DNA of 64,000 nt from Cellulomonas sp. APG4 (GTDB lineage: Bacteria; Actinomycetota; Actinomycetes; Actinomycetales; Cellulomonadaceae): the NCBI RefSeq assembly GCF_009996735.1, contig NZ_JAACYI010000014.1, forward strand, positions 1 to 64,000. Reading direction: 5' to 3'. The notes under the pieces are model-generated. The model searched no databases and had not been told where the DNA came from. It worked only from the letters and a program-made list of their open reading frames with translations. Below, piece after piece: positions 59,253 to 64,000 of this stretch. The position numbers were made by a program, and so were the translations under genes. Position 1 is the first letter of the stretch; each line of letters starts with the position of its first letter.

Positions 59253-60167
59253 TCAGACCTTCGTGTAGCGGCTCAGGGTGACGACGCTCGAGATCGCGGC
59301 GAGCACGATCGCGACGGCGACGAGCAGGGGGGCGAGCGTCCAGACGGCCTCGGAGCCCACCCACGGGATGAACTCGAGCGAGCCGGCGAGCCAGTCCTCG
59401 ACGAGGTAGCGCATGCCGAACCACAGGCCGCCGACCGCGAGGCCCGCGCCGATGGTCGCCGCAATGGCCCCCTCGAGCATGAACGGGAGCTGGATGAACA
59501 GGTTGGACGCCCCGACCAGGCGCATGATGCCGGTCTCGCGCCGCCTGCTCATCGCCGAGAGGCGGATCGTCGTGGTGATCAGCAGCACCGCGGCGAGCAG
59601 CATCACACCCGCGAGCCCTGCCGAGACGAGGCTGAGCCGGTTCATCGCGAGGATGATCGGCTCGATCAGGCGCTTCTGGTCGAAGACCTCCTCGACGCCC
59701 TGCCGCCCGGTGAAGTGGTCGTCGACCACCTGGTACTGCTCGGGATTCACGAGCGCGACGCGCAGCGAGGCCTGCATCTGGTCGGCCGTGACGCCGCGCG
59801 CCCACTCCTCGTCGGCGAACCGCTCCTGGAACGAGGCGAAGGCCTGCTCCTTGGTCTCGACGTAGTACTGCTCGACGTACGGCTCCATCGCCTCGCCCTC
59901 GAGCTCGGCGACCAGGGCGTCCATCTGCTCCTCGCTCACCTCGCCCGCGGCGCACGTGGGGACGTCGGAGTCCTGCGGGCACAGGTAGATCGAGACCTCG
60001 ACGCGGTCGTACCACTCGTCGGTGGTCTGCCCGATCTGGATCTGCAGCAGGCCCGCGGCACCCACGAACGTGAGCGACACGAAGGTCACGAGGATCACGG
60101 AGATCGTCATCGCGAGGTTGCGACGCAGGCCGATGCCGATCTCGGCGAGGATGAACTGGAGGCGCAC
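59253..60167 (-). CDS. ftsX: Cell division protein FtsX
   Basis: The 304-residue permease-like protein has a first helix (TISVILVTFVSLTFVGAAGLLQ) and a 120-residue external domain with two cysteines (YLCPQDSDVPTCAAG). Three C-terminal helices follow around VSAGLAGVMLLAAVLLITTTIRLSAMSRRRETGIMRLVGASN. It pairs with FtsE and controls the adjacent M23 hydrolase. Start is GTG. The whole unit is compact and likely an operon. Confidence 0.95.
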   Translation of the reverse strand: MRLQFILAEIGIGLRRNLAMTISVILVTFVSLTFVGAAGLLQIQIGQTTDEWYDRVEVSIYLCPQDSDVPTCAAGEVSEEQMDALVAELEGEAMEPYVEQYYVETKEQAFASFQERFADEEWARGVTADQMQASLRVALVNPEQYQVVDDHFTGRQGVEEVFDQKRLIEPIILAMNRLSLVSAGLAGVMLLAAVLLITTTIRLSAMSRRRETGIMRLVGASNLFIQLPFMLEGAIAATIGAGLAVGGLWFGMRYLVEDWLAGSLEFIPWVGSEAVWTLAPLLVAVAIVLAAISSVVTLSRYTKV

Positions 60168-60180
60168 GGTCCCGGCCCCC

Positions 60181-60870
60181 TCAGCGCGTCGAGCCGTAGA
60201 CGCCGCGCGACTGGTCGCGCACCATCCGGCCGTTCTCGAGCTCGACCACACGCTTGCGCATCTGGTCGACGATCTCGTCGTCGTGCGTGGCCATGACCAC
60301 GGTGGTGCCGGTCCGGTTGATGCGGTCGAGCAGGCGCATGATCCCCACGGAGGTGGTCGGGTCGAGGTTGCCGGTGGGCTCGTCGGCGAGCAGGATCGCG
60401 GGCCGGTTGACGAAGGCACGCGCGATCGCGACGCGTTGCTGCTCACCGCCCGAGAGCTCGTGCGGGCGACGCTTCTCCTTGCCGCCCAGGCCCACGAGCT
60501 CGAGCGTGTCCGGCACGGTGGTCAGGATGTGGTGGCGGGGCTTGCCGATCACCTGGAGGGCGAACGCGACGTTCTCGAAGACGGTCTTGTTGGGCAGCAG
60601 GCGGAAGTCCTGGAACACCGCGCCGATCTGCCGGCGCAGGTGCGGCACCTTCCACGTCGAGAGGCTGCCGAGGTCGCGGCCGGCGACGAACACGCGGCCC
60701 GCCGACGGGCGTTCCTCGCGCAGCGCGAGGCGCAGGAAGGTGGACTTGCCCGAGCCCGACGCGCCGACGAGGAAGACGAACTCGCCGCGCTCGACCTCGA
60801 GGTCCACGCCGTCGAGCGCTGGCCGGGCACCGCGGGCGTAGACCTTGGTGACGTTCTCGAAGCGGATCAC
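60181..60870 (-). CDS. ftsE: Cell division ATP-binding protein FtsE
   Basis: The 229-residue ATPase has [43 protein letters not shown] (Walker A), [40 protein letters not shown] and [11 protein letters not shown]. It is the motor of the FtsEX complex that activates septal peptidoglycan cleavage. The GTG is preceded by TGAGGAC. In many actinobacteria prfB lies immediately upstream; here that place holds a palindromic element and a divergent glucosidase gene. Confidence 0.96.
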   Translation of the reverse strand: MIRFENVTKVYARGARPALDGVDLEVERGEFVFLVGASGSGKSTFLRLALREERPSAGRVFVAGRDLGSLSTWKVPHLRRQIGAVFQDFRLLPNKTVFENVAFALQVIGKPRHHILTTVPDTLELVGLGGKEKRRPHELSGGEQQRVAIARAFVNRPAILLADEPTGNLDPTTSVGIMRLLDRINRTGTTVVMATHDDEIVDQMRKRVVELENGRMVRDQSRGVYGSTR

Positions 60871-61045
60871 GAGGGTCCTCAGGGTCGACGACGGCGCCGT
60901 GCGGCGCCGGGGGCAGGCGTCACCCCGCGGCGAGCGTAAGCAGTGCGCGCCGTCGGCCCCGCCCCAACACGCCGCACGCCCGTAGCCCGGCGCGGCCCGG
61001 CGCCCCTCAACCCGGACAACCCGGACACGCCCGCCGTGCCCACCC

Positions 61046-61110
61046 CGCCTGCCCGGCCCCACCCCCTCCCTGCCCGGCCCCACCCCCCTCCCTGCCCGGC
61101 CCCACCCCCT
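61046..61110. repeat. C-rich tandem repeats left of element E
   Basis: Three copies of a 21-22 bp unit with core CCTGCCCGGCCCCACCCC stand in the 393-bp ftsE-glucosidase gap. The right side of the following palindrome (61182-61245) is G-rich with many GGGG runs. Confidence 0.8.
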
Positions 61111-61114
61111 TCGC

Positions 61115-61181
61115 GAGATCGTGACACTTGCGGCGACCTCGTCAGCGGCAGGAGCGATCTCGGCACAAGAGTCACGATCCC
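61115..61181. repeat. Nested palindromic element E (GAGATCGTGAC type)
   Basis: The outer arms GAGATCGTGAC (61115-61125) and GTCACGATCCC (61171-61181) match element A, with one mismatch. The inner copies are decayed (CGACCTCGTC facing GAGCGATCTCG). It lies between divergent ftsE and glucosidase genes. Apart from this and the repeats, the 393-bp gap shows only the two genes' start regions. Confidence 0.85.
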
Positions 61182-61263
61182 GGGGAATGGGGGTGGCGGG
61201 GGCTGGGGGGCGGGCAGGGGGTGGAGGGTGGTTGGGTGGAGGGAGGCGAGAGAGAGGGTCGCG

Positions 61264-63684
61264 ATGGTGCCGTCGACGGAGCACTACCTGAGGTTCGAGC
61301 GCGTCGTGGGGGTCGAACGTACGCCGTCCGGCGTGCTGGTGGACCTGGGGCGCGAGCGCATGCGGGTGGACGTGGTGCGCGACGACGTCGTGCGGTTCAT
61401 GGCGAGCCGTGGCGGCCGGTTCGACGAGGCGCCCACGCACGCGGTGTGCGTGGACCCGCTCGGGCTCGAGGTGCCGTTCGAGGTCGAGGAGGACGACGAC
61501 GCCGTCCGCGTTCGTACCGCGGGCCTGGTCGCCACGGTGCACCTCGACCCGTTCCGCCTCGACGTGCACCGGCCCGACGGCAGCCCCGTGGTCGAGACCG
61601 CGCAGGACGCGGACGGGCGCTGGTGGCCCTACGCGGTGCTCAACGACTCTTTCGTGCTGCGCAGACGCTCGCGGCCCGACGACGCGCTGCTGGGCCTGGG
61701 CGAGAAGACGGGCACCTTCGAGCGTGGCGGGCGCGACTTCGCCCTGTGGAACTCCGACGTGCTGGACCAGGACGCCTCGGCGCGCTTCCACGGTCACCGG
61801 CCCGAGGGCGACCCGCGGACGGACCCCACGAGCACCGAGTTCGACCCGTACTACATGTCGATTCCGCTGCTGCACCACCAGCGCTGGCCGGGCGGGGCGG
61901 TGAGCGCCTCGTTCGTCGACAACGGCTACCGGCTCGACTACGACCTCACGGACCCGCGCGAGATCGTGGTACACGGCGCGGGCGGGCACTGGTGCGAGTA
62001 CGTCATCGCCGGCCCCGCGATGCGGGACGTGATCGAGGCGTACACCTGGCTCACCGGGCGTGCCGCGCTCCCGCCGCTGTGGGCGCTGGGCTACCACCAG
62101 TCCCGCTGGCATGCGTACACCCAGCCGCAGGTCGAGGCCCTCGCGCAGCGCCACCGCGAGCTCGAGGTGCCGTGCGACGGCATCTGGCTCGACATCGAGT
62201 ACATGGACGGCTTCCGCGTCTTCACGTGGGACGAGCACAAGTTCCCGGACCCGCCGGGCATGCTCGAACGTCTGCGTGAGCAGGGGTTCCGTGTGGTGAC
62301 GATCATCGACCCGGGCGTCAAGCACGATCCGGGCTACGCCGTGTTCGACGACGCCGTGGCGCAGGACGTGCTGTGCCGCACCGAGAGCGGCGACCTGTAC
62401 GTGGGTCAGGTGTGGCCGGGCGACACGGTCTTCCCGGACTTCGCGACGCCCGAGGCGCGCGCGTGGTGGGGCCGGCTCAACACCGAGCACGTGCGCTCGG
62501 GTGTCGCGGGCATCTGGAACGACATGAACGAGCCGGCCACGGGCCGCATCCCGCCCGACGCGATGCGGTTCGACCACGGCGCCGCGAGCCACGAGCGGTT
62601 CCACAACCAGTACGCGCTGCTCATGGCGATGGGCACGGTCGAGGGCCTGCGGGCCGAGATGCCGGAGCTGCGCACGTTCGTGCTGAGCCGCGCGGGCTCA
62701 CCGGGCATCCAGCGCTACGCGGCCAACTGGATGGGCGACAACCTCTCGCGCTGGGACCACCTCGCGCTGAGCATGCCGATGGCCGCGGGCCTGGGGATCT
62801 CGGGTCAGCCGTTCGTGGGTGCGGACGTGGGCGGGTTCTTCGGCAGCTCGAACGCCGAGCTGTTCGTGCGCTGGATGCAGTACGGCGCGCTCACGCCGTT
62901 CTTCCGCAACCACTCCGCGATCGGCAACGTGGACCAGTACGCGTGGGCGTTCGGCGACGTCGTCCTCGGGCTGGTGCGCGAGGCCGTGCGGCTGCGCTAC
63001 CGGCTCATGCCCTACCTGTACGCGGCGTTCGTCGAGGCCACGCGCACGGGCCTGCCGGTGCAGCGCCCGCTGGTGCTCGAGTTCCAGGGCGACCCGCTGG
63101 TGCGGGGGCGCGACGACCAGTTCCTCCTGGGCCGTGACCTGCTGGTGGCGCCCGTGACCGCGCAGGGCATGACCTCTCGGCAGGTCTACCTGCCGCCGGG
63201 GGACTGGTTCGACCTGCACACGGACGAGCGGCTCGCGGGTGGCCGGTTCGTGGTCGCACCCACGCCCATGGATCGCATCCCGATCTTCGTGCGCGCCGGT
63301 GCGGTGATCCCGCAGTGGCCCGAGGCGCCGGCGTCCACCGACGGCTACCGGCCCTCGGTGCTCGAGCTGCACGTCTACCCGCCCGCGGACGGCGACGGCG
63401 TCACGTCGACGTTCCAGGAGGACGACGGCGTCACGACGGCGGCCGAGCGCGGTGCGTTGCGTCGCACGACGGTCGAGGTGCGTCGCGACGGGACGCGGCT
63501 GGTGCTGCGGGCCGAGGTCGAGGGCGACGGGTTCGACGGTGACAGGCGCACCGGTACGCGCGTGGTGGTGCACGGGGTGGACGTGCGCGGTGCCGTGCTC
63601 GACGGTGACGCGGTGGCGGTCGGTGCGGGGGCGCTCGCGGTGCCGCACGCGGGTGGCTTCGAGCTGGTGCTCGAGACCGACTGA
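61264..63684 (+). CDS. Alpha-glucosidase, glycoside hydrolase family 31
   Basis: The 806-residue enzyme has the GH31 landmarks: an N-terminal beta-domain with [15 protein letters not shown], then the barrel with [11 protein letters not shown]. The nucleophile is Asp420 in WNDMNEP and the acid/base Asp492 in [16 protein letters not shown] and FFRNHS complete the site. It lacks a signal peptide, so it cleaves internalised alpha-glucosides (maltose or isomaltose type) in the cytoplasm. GAGAGGG precedes the ATG. No sugar transporter is in the window. Confidence 0.94.
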   Translation: MVPSTEHYLRFERVVGVERTPSGVLVDLGRERMRVDVVRDDVVRFMASRGGRFDEAPTHAVCVDPLGLEVPFEVEEDDDAVRVRTAGLVATVHLDPFRLDVHRPDGSPVVETAQDADGRWWPYAVLNDSFVLRRRSRPDDALLGLGEKTGTFERGGRDFALWNSDVLDQDASARFHGHRPEGDPRTDPTSTEFDPYYMSIPLLHHQRWPGGAVSASFVDNGYRLDYDLTDPREIVVHGAGGHWCEYVIAGPAMRDVIEAYTWLTGRAALPPLWALGYHQSRWHAYTQPQVEALAQRHRELEVPCDGIWLDIEYMDGFRVFTWDEHKFPDPPGMLERLREQGFRVVTIIDPGVKHDPGYAVFDDAVAQDVLCRTESGDLYVGQVWPGDTVFPDFATPEARAWWGRLNTEHVRSGVAGIWNDMNEPATGRIPPDAMRFDHGAASHERFHNQYALLMAMGTVEGLRAEMPELRTFVLSRAGSPGIQRYAANWMGDNLSRWDHLALSMPMAAGLGISGQPFVGADVGGFFGSSNAELFVRWMQYGALTPFFRNHSAIGNVDQYAWAFGDVVLGLVREAVRLRYRLMPYLYAAFVEATRTGLPVQRPLVLEFQGDPLVRGRDDQFLLGRDLLVAPVTAQGMTSRQVYLPPGDWFDLHTDERLAGGRFVVAPTPMDRIPIFVRAGAVIPQWPEAPASTDGYRPSVLELHVYPPADGDGVTSTFQEDDGVTTAAERGALRRTTVEVRRDGTRLVLRAEVEGDGFDGDRRTGTRVVVHGVDVRGAVLDGDAVAVGAGALAVPHAGGFELVLETD

Positions 63685-63697
63685 GTCCCGCGGGCGC

Positions 63698-63720
63698 GGC
63701 GCTTCCGGCTCTGGAGCGCC
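63698..63720 (+). terminator. Weak hairpin after glucosidase
   Basis: The arms GGCGCT and AGCGCC, with partial extension, begin 13 bp past the stop. It is short and may not be efficient. Confidence 0.35.
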
Positions 63721-63746
63721 GTATCTGCGGAGGTTAGGCTGCGCGT

Positions 63747-64000
63747 GTGCCGCACTTCCGGATCAGCGAGGCCGCGCGTCTGCTCGGCGTGAGCGACGAC
63801 ACCGTCCGTCGCTGGATCGATGCCGGGACGCTCACGGCGAGCCGGGACGACGTCGGCCTCCAGGTGGTCGACGGGCGCGAGCTGGCCGACCTCGCGCAGG
63901 CCCGCGCCGCGGCGCCCGCGGACCCCACGGGTGTGCGTCGCTCGGCGCGCAACCGGTTCGTGGGCCTGGTGACGCGGGTGACCGCCGGCGGCGTCATGGC
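63747..64000 (+). CDS. HTH-TOBE molybdate-type regulator (partial, runs off window)
   Basis: 84 codons are visible. Residues 1-45 form a MerR/excisionase-type HTH (FRISEAARLLGVSDDTVRRWIDAGTLTASRDDVGLQVVDGREL). After a short linker comes RSARNRFVGLVTRVTAGGVM, the start of a TOBE (Mop) domain, which binds molybdate. Such small proteins lie beside modABC in actinobacteria and probably regulate it. The modABC genes would be just past the edge. The GTG is inferred from the domain start. Confidence 0.85.
   Translation, partial: MPHFRISEAARLLGVSDDTVRRWIDAGTLTASRDDVGLQVVDGRELADLAQARAAAPADPTGVRRSARNRFVGLVTRVTAGGVM

Overview
The window is chromosomal DNA from a high-GC Gram-positive bacterium, most likely an actinomycete of the Cellulomonadaceae/Micrococcales type. 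The evidence is very high GC with strong third-position bias, many GTG starts, a mycothiol-type DinB protein, a deazaflavin (F420)-type reductase, DtxR/IdeR-like iron boxes, and a tmRNA tag (ADSKRTDFALAA) of the actinobacterial kind. No prophage, insertion sequence, integrase, CRISPR array, rRNA or tRNA was found. Both strands are densely coded with ordinary chromosomal genes, and long open frames opposite them are GC-rich shadows.

Layout. 1-12 kb: VOC protein, two aldo/keto reductases, a DHA2 drug exporter with a Nudix hydrolase, a PrmC-like methyltransferase, an ABC-2 exporter, a NarL-type two-component system, and a NYN-LOTUS protein coupled to a phosphoglycerate-mutase-type phosphatase. 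12-19 kb: MFS exporter, then a complete iron-siderophore ABC importer with two iron boxes and a MarR regulator. 19-24.5 kb: RND exporter, an HD-GYP phosphodiesterase with a long Pro/Gly tail, and a secreted helical protein. 24.5-33 kb: a second two-component system, two MFS exporters, TetR with a clear operator, RlmC, a DinB protein and a WYL regulator. 33-38 kb: cysteine hydrolase, M20 amidohydrolase, then a zinc-starvation island: a CobW/Mrf-like gene divergent from a seven-gene operon of nearly cysteine-free ribosomal protein paralogs (L28, L33, S14, L31B, L36B, L32) ending in an HU-like gene, with a Zur-like box in the shared promoter. 38-53 kb: small metabolic and stress genes, an ECF42-type sigma factor with its DGPF partner, class I aldolase, VanY-like lipoprotein, azoreductase/MarR pair with twin operators, S41 peptidase, and a degenerate ImmA/IrrE protein. 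52-60 kb: two related GGDEF proteins flanking a HAD phosphatase and ssrA (tmRNA), then DUF2207-smpB and the ftsE-ftsX-M23 cell-division unit. 61-64 kb: GH31 glucosidase and the start of an HTH-TOBE regulator.

Two things stand out. The first is the zinc-independent ribosome operon, whose last gene encodes an HU-type DNA-binding protein and whose divergent partner is a CobW-family protein that has lost its P-loop. The second is a family of nested 62-70 bp intergenic palindromes (five copies near 31.3, 40.2, 42.8, 44.7 and 61.1 kb). All have the same repeat-repeat-inverse-inverse plan, and three sit between a C-rich left flank and a G-rich right flank. A larger, different palindrome lies at 12.2-12.4 kb.
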